NCBI GenBank assembly: GCA_964463485.1
Contig: CAYXDO010000035.1
Span: 11,903 to 75,902, forward strand
DNA length: 64,000 bases
Direction: 5' to 3'
Source of the DNA: CAYXDO01 sp964463485
GTDB lineage: Bacteria > Myxococcota > Kuafuiibacteriia > Kuafuiibacteriales > Kuafuiibacteriaceae
Shown: in pieces, positions 8,708 through 16,846 of the stretch
Numbering within the stretch: the first letter of the stretch is position 1
Layout of the letters: each line of letters starts with the position of its first letter
Position numbers and translations under genes: made by a program
Notes under the pieces: model-generated
Told to the model about the DNA's origin: nothing
Database searches by the model: none
The model's input: the letters and a program-made list of their open reading frames with translations, nothing else

Positions 8708-9901
8708 GTGCTCCCGGCGCTGGCGTTGCTCGTCGCAGCCGAGAAGCCCCTCGTCGTCGCGACGGTGATCTTCGGCGAGCCCGATCCGACTCGCCGGACT
8801 GAATGGATCGCGCGCGCTGACGCCGCAGCTCAGGCGCTGTCCATGACCCCGAAGCTGCTGGTGATTTCAACGGGCGCGAAACCTGCGCCGCTCTCCCTCG
8901 ACGGAGCCAAGAGCCACGTAGAGCGCGCGCGAAACGCGTTCAAGACGTTTCGCTTGGCCGCCGCCAAGACCGAGGTCGAGCTGGCTACGAAGGCGCTGGA
9001 GTCGTCCGTCGGCCGCCCCGAAGCGCGGGAGCTCGATCGGCAGAGTCTGCTGCTGTCAGCGTCGATCGCCAACGCCCAGCGCGACGACCCGGCGCTCACC
9101 AAGGCGCTGTCGGCTTATGCGCTCCGATTCACCGACGAGCCTCCGCCCCAAGAGGCGGGGTGGCCCCCGACCGTGCGCTCGAAGCTCGACGAGCTGCTGC
9201 CCAAGAAACGCTCCACCGTGTCCGTTCGGACCGCACCGACGGGTCGCGCGTTCTTCGACGGGCGCGACGCCGGCGACACGCCTGCTCGAATCGAAGGCGT
9301 CGTTGCGGGGAGCCACCGGCTCGTGATTCGTGCGGAGGCTCACGTGGAGGTCGATCGCATCTTGGAAGTGACCGATCCCATCGAGCTCGAGGAGTCACTT
9401 CTCCTGGATGCCGATGCGCTGGCGGCCACCCCGCCCTCCCCTATCGTTCGAGCCAGCCTCATCAAGCTCGCGGCCGGGCTCGACGCCCTGGTGCTGCTCG
9501 ACTCGAAATCGAGACGGGTCAGTCGGCTCGACCTCTCGAAGGGGTTGGCTGCGGGAGAAGCCACCGACGCCGTGTTCGATGACGCTCCGGGCGGCCTCGA
9601 GACGGCCGTGAGCCGACTCTTCACGGAGCTCGAACGACCGGGCGGAGAGATCCCGTGGTGGGCGTGGACCCTGCTCGCCTCGGGCACCGCAGCGGTCGGA
9701 GCGGGGACCGCGTTGAGGCTCAGCGCGGTCGGCACCCAAGACGACCTCCTCGTTCGCGCTCCAGCCTTGACCCAGCGACAGGCCTTCGACATGGACGACG
9801 AGGCGCGATCATTGGGAACGGGCGGGTCGGTGTTGATCGGTGTCGGAGCAGCGGCGGTCGCCGGGTTCGCGACGTGGTTTCTGACGGAACGCGCCTTCTG
9901 A
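8708..9901 (+). CDS. Exported PEGA-domain protein
   Basis: About 397 residues from GTG 8708 (signal-like LPALALLVAAEK). The longer frame to 8456 runs into the divergent DUF58 gene and has shadow-like Arg/Ser composition. The central segment STVSVRTAPTGRAFFDGRDAGDTP with VAGSHRLVIRAEA is a PEGA repeat, a surface/periplasmic beta-rich module. Two hydrophobic stretches near the C-terminus (WWAWTLLASGTAAVGAGTAL and VLIGVGAAAVAGFATWFL) may anchor it in the membrane. It is transcribed divergently from the DUF58 operon and overlaps the next gene by one base (TGATG). It may be a component of an envelope-stress or polysaccharide machine, but no specific function can be named. Confidence 0.7.
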   Translation: MLPALALLVAAEKPLVVATVIFGEPDPTRRTEWIARADAAAQALSMTPKLLVISTGAKPAPLSLDGAKSHVERARNAFKTFRLAAAKTEVELATKALESSVGRPEARELDRQSLLLSASIANAQRDDPALTKALSAYALRFTDEPPPQEAGWPPTVRSKLDELLPKKRSTVSVRTAPTGRAFFDGRDAGDTPARIEGVVAGSHRLVIRAEAHVEVDRILEVTDPIELEESLLLDADALAATPPSPIVRASLIKLAAGLDALVLLDSKSRRVSRLDLSKGLAAGEATDAVFDDAPGGLETAVSRLFTELERPGGEIPWWAWTLLASGTAAVGAGTALRLSAVGTQDDLLVRAPALTQRQAFDMDDEARSLGTGGSVLIGVGAAAVAGFATWFLTERAF

Positions 9902-10599
9902 TGAGCACGCGACTCCGATACGCCGTCGCGATCCCGCTCGCGCTCGCGGCCTGCCTCGACGATCTCGAGCTCGAGACCAAGACCTTCGCATGCCGGAGCG
10001 CGGAAGATTGCGTGGACGGCTTCGTGTGCGATCCGACCCGATTCGTGTGCGTGACGAACAGCGCCGACGGAGGCGCTCCCGACGGCGCGATCGGACCTGG
10101 TTTTGGACAGGCCTGTGTGGACGAGAGCTGCCGGGAAGGCTCATGCGTCGACGGCGTCTGCTGCCGCACGCCCTGCACGGAGGCCTGCCACCGCTGCGAC
10201 CTCGTCGCTGGCACCTGCACGCCCTCCCAGGACGGGACGGATCCCGACGGCGACTGCGCGGTCTCGATCGATTGCGGCACCGTGGTCTGCGAGCTCCTCG
10301 GCGACCTCTGCTACGCGTGTGTGGAAGGTCCATCGACCGCTACGTGTGATGGCGCAGGCGGATGCCGTGCGAACGCATGCCTAGGCACCGGCCGCGGGCG
10401 CTTGCTCGGCGGATGCCACGGCGGTTGCGCTCGCGCGGGTGCGTGCGCGCCAGGGAGCCTCGCCACCGCGAACGACGATCCGCTCGAGCTGTGCGCTTCC
10501 GGCGGAGCTTGCCTCCTTCAAAGCGGGCAAGAAGCTTGCTGCAGCCAGGCGGGGACGTGCTGCCCGATGTGTGACGCCGACGATCCTCTGTGCGAGTGA
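9901..10599 (+). CDS. Cysteine-rich lipoprotein
   Basis: This 232-residue protein starts at ATG 9901, overlapping the upstream stop. A signal sequence ends in a lipobox (PLALAAC, Cys18), so it should be a lipoprotein. The mature part carries about 35 cysteines in short spaced groups (CRSAEDCVDGFVCDPTRFVC, CVDGVCCRTPCTEACHRCD, CCSQAGTCCPMC). This resembles the Cys-rich 'tryptophan-synthase-like' or Dickkopf-like repeats common in myxobacterial secreted proteins, which would be disulfide-rich outside the cytoplasm. No enzymatic motif is seen. It is probably co-transcribed with the PEGA gene. The last codons are duplicated behind the stop (see the repeat at 10582). Confidence 0.7.
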   Translation: MSTRLRYAVAIPLALAACLDDLELETKTFACRSAEDCVDGFVCDPTRFVCVTNSADGGAPDGAIGPGFGQACVDESCREGSCVDGVCCRTPCTEACHRCDLVAGTCTPSQDGTDPDGDCAVSIDCGTVVCELLGDLCYACVEGPSTATCDGAGGCRANACLGTGRGRLLGGCHGGCARAGACAPGSLATANDDPLELCASGGACLLQSGQEACCSQAGTCCPMCDADDPLCE

Positions 10600-10613
10600 T
10601 CCTCTGTGCGAGT
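10582..10613 (+). repeat. 16-bp tandem duplication spanning a stop codon
   Basis: GATCCTCTGTGCGAGT occurs twice back to back (10582-10597 and 10598-10613). The first copy encodes the end of the Cys-rich lipoprotein (DPLCE). The second lies mostly after the stop. It looks like a slippage duplication. Confidence 0.85.
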
Positions 10614-10650
10614 GATCTCCGGTGCCTTTCGTTCGATCGACCGCGGCCTC

Positions 10651-12030
10651 TCAGCCCTCTTGCCGTAGCGAAAAGGCCCGAACCGTGTTTGCGGCCTCGC
10701 AGGATCCGGTGAGGAGCTCCACGACCCAAGTGGGCTCGTCGTCGACCACCGCCGTCGCGGTGCACCCACTCGGCACGTCGTCGGTCTCCAGCTCGATCCC
10801 GAGACCTTCCTCGAGGTCCGTCAGCCTCACGGCATCGTCGAGCCGAGAGATCGCATAACGGCCGTCTTCGACCGGGATCGCGAAGTCGGACCACCCCTCG
10901 GATCGAGTGACGCTGAACTTCGAAGTCCCGTCCGAGGCCCGGGCGTCGATCCGCGACGGGCCCACGAACGCAGCCACGTTCTTCCTCGGGACCAACGCGG
11001 AGTAGCTTCCGGGCTCATAGCGATCGACGACCGAGGCGAAGCCTTTGACGGTGTCGATCAGGACTACGCGAGCACCCGCACCGATGACGACACGATCGTC
11101 GAACACGGCCATGCCGGGAACGCGGGGCTCGGGGTCGCCGCGAATGATCGACCACTCCGATTCGCCGTCCGTCGTGATGGACGTGATCACGCGCTCCTCT
11201 TTGGCGCGGTAGTCGATGATCCAATGGCCGCTCGCGACCGCAGCGTTCTCGATGGTCGAGCCCGCGTGAGGCGTTCGCTGCCACCGCACGCCCGACTCGT
11301 CGATCGAAGTGATGCGATCGCCCTCGACGAAGAGCGCGCCCAACTTTCCACCGTCGATGAAACGGCCCCGCGACTCGGAGCTCTTGCCTGGCAGCACCCG
11401 GTGCCAGTCGACGCTGCCTTGTCGCGGGTCGACGCGCAGCAAGACGTCGTTGAGCGCAACGAACAGCGCGGCCCTCGAGGTCAGGATTGCGCCTCGCGTG
11501 GGCGGAGCTTCGAGGTCGAACGGGAGCAACGGGAGCTCCCAAGAGCGCCGCCCCGATCCGTCGAGCGCTACCAGCCGCGCCCGAACGGCCGCGTCACGAC
11601 TCTCTGGAAGCCGACTGCTGAGCAGCAAGAGCCGGTCCTTCGAAGACTCGGCGGCGAGGAATCGTTCGTCCTTCGCCTCGGACCACTTGGCGTCCAGGCT
11701 CGTCGCAGAGAAGCGAGCCTCTTCGGCCAGCGCCGCGGCTGAAGGAGACGCGAAGACCGAGCATCGCTTGGCAGCCGCGACGACACGCTCGAGATCCTTG
11801 GAAAGGACCCAGCAACCGTCGGCGCCTTGCACCACGACCCCGCGATCGGTGATCGCACCGAGCGACTCTGCGCCGTCGACCCGAGCCTCGAAGAGCGGAG
11901 TCGTCTCCGCACCTTGCATTCGAACCTGCTGGGATGCGCACCCCGAAGCGCACCCTATCGCGAGCGCCGTGGCCGCGCGGAGGGTGAAGTCGAGAGGATA
12001 TCGTCGGGAGAGCCAGGAGCGAAGCTTCAT
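10651..12030 (-). CDS. Lipoprotein with beta-propeller (PQQ-like) repeats
   Basis: This 459-residue protein has an N-terminal signal and two overlapping lipobox candidates (LAIGC and ASGC), so it is probably an outer-membrane or periplasmic lipoprotein. The body shows repeated beta-strand blocks with motifs of PQQ/WD-like propellers: ALFVALNDVLLRVDPRQGSVDW, GALFVEGDRITSIDESGVRWQ and RVVIGAGARVVLIDTVKGF. BamB-type proteins share this architecture, but length and sequence are too divergent to assign it. It converges with the Cys-rich lipoprotein gene and lies 8 bases before the stop of the cNMP-binding gene upstream, so those two are probably co-transcribed. Confidence 0.65.
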   Translation of the reverse strand: MKLRSWLSRRYPLDFTLRAATALAIGCASGCASQQVRMQGAETTPLFEARVDGAESLGAITDRGVVVQGADGCWVLSKDLERVVAAAKRCSVFASPSAAALAEEARFSATSLDAKWSEAKDERFLAAESSKDRLLLLSSRLPESRDAAVRARLVALDGSGRRSWELPLLPFDLEAPPTRGAILTSRAALFVALNDVLLRVDPRQGSVDWHRVLPGKSSESRGRFIDGGKLGALFVEGDRITSIDESGVRWQRTPHAGSTIENAAVASGHWIIDYRAKEERVITSITTDGESEWSIIRGDPEPRVPGMAVFDDRVVIGAGARVVLIDTVKGFASVVDRYEPGSYSALVPRKNVAAFVGPSRIDARASDGTSKFSVTRSEGWSDFAIPVEDGRYAISRLDDAVRLTDLEEGLGIELETDDVPSGCTATAVVDDEPTWVVELLTGSCEAANTVRAFSLRQEG

Positions 12031-12038
12031 GATTCCGG

Positions 12039-12479
12039 TCAGTCCTCTACACCGAGGACTCGATCGGTGGTGACCGCAGATCGTTCGAGGCCCAGATCCT
12101 CGAGCGAAGCCAAAACGCTGGGATAGTCTCGAAGCACCTCGAGCGCAGACGCCGCCTGAAATCGAAGCAGCACGGTCTCTCCGACCGTGCGCACGGTGGC
12201 TCCGCGCGGCTCTCCGAGCAGCGCCGAGAGCTCCCCGACCACCGCTCCTCGATCCAACGTCGCCACCGTCTTTTCGCCCGACAGAGAGGTCGCGGTGACG
12301 TCGAGCAGCCCAGCCACGATCACGAAGAAGGACTCGCCAGGATCACCCTCTCGAACGACCTCGTGCCCATCGGAGTATGAAACCTGTTCGGCGAGGCCCT
12401 CCAAGCGTTCGAGGCCCGCTTCGTCGAGCCGCGAAAGGAGCTGTGTGTTCTTCAGGAGGTCCTTGACGTCGACGTCCAT
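12039..12479 (-). CDS. Single-domain cyclic-nucleotide-binding protein
   Basis: This 146-residue protein starts at ATG 12479; the longer frame to 13166 is an antisense shadow of the ThDP enzyme. Residues 10-125 form one cNMP-binding (CAP_ED) domain: LLSRLDEAGLERLEGL helix, EVVREGDPGESFFVIVAGLLDV, the phosphate-binding-cassette-like VVGELSALLGEPRGATVRT, and a C-terminal helix. The Arg of the cassette (PRGATVRT) is present. There is no HTH or catalytic domain, so it probably acts by protein contact. It is transcribed divergently from the ThDP lyase and is followed by the propeller lipoprotein gene. A similar domain is fused to PP2C at 22060. Confidence 0.8.
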   Translation of the reverse strand: MDVDVKDLLKNTQLLSRLDEAGLERLEGLAEQVSYSDGHEVVREGDPGESFFVIVAGLLDVTATSLSGEKTVATLDRGAVVGELSALLGEPRGATVRTVGETVLLRFQAASALEVLRDYPSVLASLEDLGLERSAVTTDRVLGVED

Positions 12480-12546
12480 GCAGAGCGCGAGTTTGGCACC
12501 GGCGCGTGATTTCCTCAATGTGCGGCCCACCCTCGCCGCCCCATCG

Positions 12547-12576
12547 TTGACACAATCCGGGCGCGCGGGGTCTACG
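12547..12576 (+). promoter_or_regulatory. Candidate sigma70-type promoter giving a near-leaderless transcript
   Basis: TTGACA at 12547-12552 is followed after 18 bases by a weak -10 hexamer, TCTACG (12571-12576). The predicted start lies about at the ATG (12582) of the ThDP lyase. The -10 match is poor, so this is tentative. Confidence 0.35.
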
Positions 12577-12581
12577 GAGCC

Positions 12582-14309
12582 ATGGATGGTGGCACCCGCG
12601 TCGCGGAGGTTCTGCGTGCTCAAGGCGTCGATTTTCTCTTCACCCTGTGCGGAGGTCACATCTCCCCGATCCTCGTGGCGGCCAAGCGACGCGGGATCCG
12701 GGTCGTCGACACGCGCCACGAAGTGAACGCGGTGTTCGCCGCCGACGCGGTCGCTCGCCTCACCGGCGTGCCCGGCGTTGCGGCCGTGACCGCAGGCCCC
12801 GGCGTCGCCAACGCCCTCACCGCCATCAAAAATGCCCAGCTCGCCCAGAGCCCGCTGGTGCTCCTCGGCGGCGCCACCGCGACCATGCTCCGCGGTCGAG
12901 GCTCCCTCCAAGACATCGATCAGATCTCGCTGATCGCTCCTCACGTGAAATGGCACGCACGACCCAACACGCTGCGCGAAGTCGTGCCCGCGCTCGAAGA
13001 AGCCTTCGAACGCGCCAAAGAAGACGTCCCGGGACCGGTCTTCGTGGAGCTCGCCGTCGATCTCCTCTACGAAGAGAAGGTCGTCCGCGAGTGGTACAAA
13101 GCCAAGACCGACAAACAGAACAAGACCCCCGCCGAGCACGCGCTGTCGCTCTACATCCGCGGGCACCTCGGCTACTTGTTCTTCGGCTCAGACAGCCCGC
13201 TCATCGGGCCCAAGAAGATGCTCGCGCCCAAGAGCCCAGGCGGCCAGGAGATCCAGAAGGCCGTGAAGATGCTCGCGGACGCGAAGCGCCCGACCGTGCT
13301 CGTCGGGAGCCAGGCGATGCTCCACCCCGCTGAATCCAGGGACCTCATCGACGCGATCGAGCGCATCGGCGCCCCCGTCTACCTCTCCGGTATGGCCCGC
13401 GGCCTCCTCGGTGCATCCCACCCGCTCCAGATTCGACACAAACGACGCGATGCGCTCAAGGAGTCCGACCTCGTGGTCTTGTGCGGCCTGCCGGCCGATT
13501 TCCGACTCGACTACGGCAGCCACCTCTCGCGCTGCGACGTCATCGCCGTGAACCTCGACGAGCACGATCTCACGAAGAACCGGCGGCCCGAGCTCGGCGT
13601 CCTCGCGGACCCCCACACCTTCCTCACCGCCGTCGCCCGCATCAGCACGAAGAAGCCCGCGTACGAGTCATGGCTCGAGAAGCTGCGAGCACGCGACCAA
13701 GAGCGAGAGATCGAAATCGACAAGCTCGCGTCAGAGCCGAGCGAGCACACGAACCCGCTCGACGTGTGTCGCAAGCTCGACAAACACTTGGCGGAAGACA
13801 GCGTGTTGGTCGGCGACGGGGGCGACTTCGTGGCGACCGCTTCGTACTCCCTGAAACCTCGCGGTCCTTACTCCTGGTTGGATCCGGGCGTCTTCGGAAC
13901 CCTCGGCGTGGGCGCCGGCTTCGCCCTCGGCGCCAAGCTCGTCAACCCGAAGTCCGACGTCTGGATCGTCTACGGCGACGGAGCCCTCGGCTTCAGCCTC
14001 ACCGAGATGGACACCTTCGTCCGACACAAGGTCCCGGTCATCGCTGTCGTCGGCAATGACGGCGGCTGGACGCAGATCGAACGAGACCAAGTCGTCGTGC
14101 TCGGCGACGACGTCGGCTGCCGCCTCAACCGAACCGACTACGAACGAGTGGCCGAAGGCTTCGGCGCCAAAGGTATTCGCGTCGAGAAGCCCGAAGAGAT
14201 CGAACCAGGCTTCCAAAAAGCCCTCGAGCTCTCGCGAGCGGGCTCGCCCGTCTTGGTGAACGTCATGCTGGGGCGCTCGGAATTCCGAAAAGGATCCATC
14301 TCGATCTGA
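12582..14309 (+). CDS. ThDP-dependent acetolactate-synthase-like lyase (ILVBL / 2-hydroxyacyl-CoA lyase type)
   Basis: This 575-residue ThDP enzyme has the full three-domain layout. The pyrimidine-binding domain carries catalytic Glu47 (TRHEVNA). A middle domain spans about residues 200-350. The PP domain carries the ThDP/Mg motif GDGALGFSLTEMDTF, followed by VVGNDGGWTQIERDQ. That last segment closely follows human ILVBL/HACL2 (FVRHK then VGNDxGWTQIxRxQ), which cleaves 2-hydroxyacyl-CoA to a fatty aldehyde and formyl-CoA. IlvB, oxalyl-CoA decarboxylase and benzaldehyde lyase are related alternatives. No small IlvN-like subunit is nearby, arguing against branched-chain synthesis. The CoA-transferase gene 80 bases downstream supports acyl-CoA metabolism. 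Confidence 0.85.
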   Translation: MDGGTRVAEVLRAQGVDFLFTLCGGHISPILVAAKRRGIRVVDTRHEVNAVFAADAVARLTGVPGVAAVTAGPGVANALTAIKNAQLAQSPLVLLGGATATMLRGRGSLQDIDQISLIAPHVKWHARPNTLREVVPALEEAFERAKEDVPGPVFVELAVDLLYEEKVVREWYKAKTDKQNKTPAEHALSLYIRGHLGYLFFGSDSPLIGPKKMLAPKSPGGQEIQKAVKMLADAKRPTVLVGSQAMLHPAESRDLIDAIERIGAPVYLSGMARGLLGASHPLQIRHKRRDALKESDLVVLCGLPADFRLDYGSHLSRCDVIAVNLDEHDLTKNRRPELGVLADPHTFLTAVARISTKKPAYESWLEKLRARDQEREIEIDKLASEPSEHTNPLDVCRKLDKHLAEDSVLVGDGGDFVATASYSLKPRGPYSWLDPGVFGTLGVGAGFALGAKLVNPKSDVWIVYGDGALGFSLTEMDTFVRHKVPVIAVVGNDGGWTQIERDQVVVLGDDVGCRLNRTDYERVAEGFGAKGIRVEKPEEIEPGFQKALELSRAGSPVLVNVMLGRSEFRKGSISI

Positions 14310-14310
14310 C

Positions 14311-14336
14311 CGCTGCCGTTTCTGCTTGCGGCAGCG
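14311..14336 (+). terminator. Weak hairpin after the ThDP lyase gene
   Basis: CGCTGCCG / CGGCAGCG forms an 8-bp stem with a 10-base loop immediately after the stop at 14309. There is no T tract, so it may be an attenuator or mRNA-end stabiliser rather than a full terminator. Confidence 0.45.
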
Positions 14337-14389
14337 AGGCGCACCCACGCCCCCCTGACCCGACGAGCCTTCCGTGTTAGGCCCGCGCC

Positions 14390-15691
14390 ATGCGAGCCCT
14401 CATCGACTACCAGAAACGCGCCGTCTCCGCGGACGAAGCCGTCTCTCACCTGGAGAGCGGCATGCGTGTGTTTCTCCATGGAGCTGCCGCGACGCCGCTG
14501 GATCTGGTCGAAGCCATGGCCAGGCGCACCGACCTCGAAGGCGTCACGATCTACCACCTCCACACCTCTGGCCCCGCCCCCTTCGCCGATCCCAATCAGG
14601 TCGGCCGCTTCTTCTCCGTCTCGCTGTTCACCGGCCCACCTCTTCGCAAGCCCATCGAGGAAGGCCGCGCCGACTTCATGCCGATCTTTCTCTCCGACAT
14701 CCCGCACCTGTTCTCGTCCGGTCGCGTGCCGCTCGACGTCGCGCTGGTGCAGCTCTCACCGCCCGACCTCAACGGCCACACCACCCTCGGCACGTCGGTC
14801 GACGCAGCCAAAGCCGCCGTAGAGTCCGCCCGCCTCGTGATCGCCGAGATCAACGAGCGCATGCCGAGGACGCACGGCGCCACCGTCGTCCCCTTCGATC
14901 GGATCACTTCGTTCATCCACACCGATCGGCCGCTTCCCGAACACGACCTCGGCGCCGAATCCGAAGTCGAAGGGCGAATCGGCGACGTCGTCGCCGGGCT
15001 CGTCGAAGACGGGTCGTGCCTGCAAGTCGGGATCGGCGCCATCCCCGACGCCGTGCTCGCTCGGCTCTTCGACAAACACGAGCTCGGCGTCCACACCGAG
15101 ATGTTCTCGGATCACATCGTCGATCTCGTCGACGCGGGCGTCATCACCAACAAGAAAAAACGCGTCCACGCTGGACGAACGGTCGCCAGCTTCGTCTTCG
15201 GAACCCGCAAGACCTACGACTTCGTCGACGACAACCTCGCGGTGGAGATGCACCCCTGCGATCGCACCAACGACACGGCGATCATTCGCGAAAACGACAA
15301 CGTCGTCGCGATCAACTCCGCGGTCGAGGTCGATCTCACCGGCCAAGTCTGCGCCGACTCCATCGGGCACCGCATCTACTCGGGGATCGGCGGGCAGATG
15401 GACTTCGTACGAGGCGCGGCGCTGTCACGAGGCGGGAAGCCGATCATTGCCCTGCCCTCCACCGCCGCCAACGGCCGCATGTCCCGCATCGTCGCCTCAC
15501 TCAAGCCGGGCGCCGGCGTGGTCACCACACGCGGCCACGTCCACTGGATCGTGACCGAATACGGCGCCGTGAATCTGCAAGGGAAGACGCTGCGCGAGCG
15601 AGCGGAGCTCTTGATCGGAGTCGCTCACCCCGACTTCCGAGCCGAGCTGCGGCGAGAAGTCGCACAGATCAGACACTTCGTGCTGGGCTGA
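14390..15691 (+). CDS. Acetyl-CoA hydrolase/transferase-family CoA-transferase (4-hydroxybutyrate CoA-transferase like)
   Basis: This 433-residue protein belongs to the AcCoA hydrolase/transferase family. It has the N-terminal LESGMRVFLHGAAATPLDLVEAM block, catalytic Glu237 in GVHTEMFSDHIVDLVDAGVI and the C-terminal GIGGQMDFVRGAALSRGGK motif that shapes the CoA site. The length fits 4-hydroxybutyrate or butyrate:acetate CoA-transferases. These enzymes move CoA between carboxylic acids through a glutamyl-CoA thioester. It lies 80 bases downstream of the ThDP lyase on the same strand, so both may work on short-chain or 2-hydroxyacyl-CoA esters; that link is inference. It is intact from ATG 14390. 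A repeat pair follows its stop. Confidence 0.88.
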   Translation: MRALIDYQKRAVSADEAVSHLESGMRVFLHGAAATPLDLVEAMARRTDLEGVTIYHLHTSGPAPFADPNQVGRFFSVSLFTGPPLRKPIEEGRADFMPIFLSDIPHLFSSGRVPLDVALVQLSPPDLNGHTTLGTSVDAAKAAVESARLVIAEINERMPRTHGATVVPFDRITSFIHTDRPLPEHDLGAESEVEGRIGDVVAGLVEDGSCLQVGIGAIPDAVLARLFDKHELGVHTEMFSDHIVDLVDAGVITNKKKRVHAGRTVASFVFGTRKTYDFVDDNLAVEMHPCDRTNDTAIIRENDNVVAINSAVEVDLTGQVCADSIGHRIYSGIGGQMDFVRGAALSRGGKPIIALPSTAANGRMSRIVASLKPGAGVVTTRGHVHWIVTEYGAVNLQGKTLRERAELLIGVAHPDFRAELRREVAQIRHFVLG

Positions 15692-15753
15692 GGCCCAGGC
15701 TCGTGCCCAGGCATGACGATCCGCGGAGCAAACCGGCCTCGTCCAGCCGAGCG

Positions 15754-15847
15754 GACCGATACCTGAAACCGAGCGAAGCGAGGTTTCGCGCCGTGCCGTG
15801 CCCGACCGATACCTGAAACCGAGCGAAGCGAGGTTTCGCGCCGTGCC
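15754..15847. repeat. Pair of 44-bp direct repeats, each containing a hairpin
   Basis: A 44-bp unit beginning GACCGATACCTGAAACC occurs at 15754-15797 and 15804-15847, separated by 6 bases. Each unit contains GAAACC / GGTTTC arms around CGAGCGAAGCGA-like sequence, so each can fold. They sit in the 343-base gap 15692-16034, which otherwise holds nothing I recognise, between convergent genes where they could end transcription. Confidence 0.8.
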
Positions 15848-16034
15848 CGACGCGATTCCCCAATGGAGCACTGCCGAGCCGTATCTTTGCAGCCGGCGGT
15901 CCGGCGCACCGGGGCTTGATGCCTGGGCTAGGAATCGCGAGTTTCGTAACAGGCTCTAGCTAGAGAGTTTGCAGGCCGAGGGACTCCAATGAGGAGCCGC
16001 GTCGGCTCAACGCTTCCGTTCGAGCGTTTGTTGG

Positions 16035-16526
16035 TCAGTTGTCGCCGCGAAACATGCTCTCGAACATCGCCTGCACCTCCTCCTCCTCCATGTCCTGGGC
16101 GATCGCGACCTCCTTCACGAGGAGCGATTTCGCCTGGTCGAGCATCTTGCGCTCGCCAAAGGAGAGGTCCTTGTCGTTCTTGAGCAGGTACAAATCTCGG
16201 AGCACCTCTGCGATCTGCTTGGGCTCCCCGGATTTGATTTTTTCCATGTATTCGCGATAGCGGCGGTTCCAGGTCGTGGTCTCGACCGAGAGAAACTTTT
16301 GCCGGAGCACGTTGAAGACATCGTTCACTTGTTCGGGGCTCATGATCTCGCGGAGTCCGCCCTGGGCGCCCGTCGGGATCATGACCTTCATTCCGTTATC
16401 GAGAATCCGAAGCACGTAAAAGGTTTGCTTCTCGCCGCCGACATTGCGGCTCTCGATGCCGGTGACTTCCCCGACGCCGTGGGCGGGGTAAACAGCCTTG
16501 TCTCCGACGTTAAAGGTGAGTTCCAT
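16035..16526 (-). CDS. cdnL: CarD/CdnL-family transcription regulator
   Basis: This 163-residue protein starts at ATG 16526 (MELTFNVGDKAVYPAHG), matching the length and start of myxobacterial CdnL. The N-terminal Tudor-like RNA-polymerase-interaction domain (FNVGDKAVYPAHGVGEVTGI to FYVLRILDNGMKVMIP) is followed by the helical DNA-contact domain, with the conserved TTWNRRYREYMEKIKSG and EVLRDLYLLKNDKDLSFGERKML segments. CdnL binds the RNA polymerase beta subunit and stabilises open complexes at rRNA and other housekeeping promoters; it is essential in Myxococcus. The in-frame extension to 16583 is not needed. It stands alone, divergent from the TolC gene. Confidence 0.95.
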   Translation of the reverse strand: MELTFNVGDKAVYPAHGVGEVTGIESRNVGGEKQTFYVLRILDNGMKVMIPTGAQGGLREIMSPEQVNDVFNVLRQKFLSVETTTWNRRYREYMEKIKSGEPKQIAEVLRDLYLLKNDKDLSFGERKMLDQAKSLLVKEVAIAQDMEEEEVQAMFESMFRGDN

Positions 16527-16749
16527 CGTCGATCGAGCCTCCGTCCAAAGACGCTTCGTCCAAGGGCTATCGGTCGCAGGCATTTTGAGGCCTTACGCCT
16601 CAGTTTGCCCGCGCTCCGTTGATTTGTGTCCAATCGGGTTTAGGTGTGCCTTCCAACCCCTAGGTGGGGAACTTCATTCCAGCGGCTCACCAGCGCGCGG
16701 AAACGTAACACGGTGCGTCGGTACTGTAAAGCAGACTGAGGGCCGTGGC

Positions 16750-16778
16750 TTGACACCCGATCCGGAACCCGATATGGT
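16750..16778 (+). promoter_or_regulatory. Sigma70-type promoter upstream of the TolC-like gene
   Basis: TTGACA (16750-16755), a 17-base spacer and TATGGT (16773-16778) give a near-consensus promoter, with a predicted start near 16785 and a 60-base leader to ATG 16847. The 320-base gap 16527-16846 contains this promoter and presumably the cdnL promoter; nothing else was found in it. Confidence 0.65.
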
Positions 16779-16846
16779 CCGCGCCTTTTTCCAAATCGGA
16801 CGGAAGTTCGCGTGATCACTGGGAGTTCTGGTATTTTGGGGTCGAA

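Noticed and set aside
14374..15816. Plus-strand open frame of 480 codons in another frame
   Set aside because: It overlaps the CoA-transferase gene almost completely and is made of Arg-rich low-complexity sequence.
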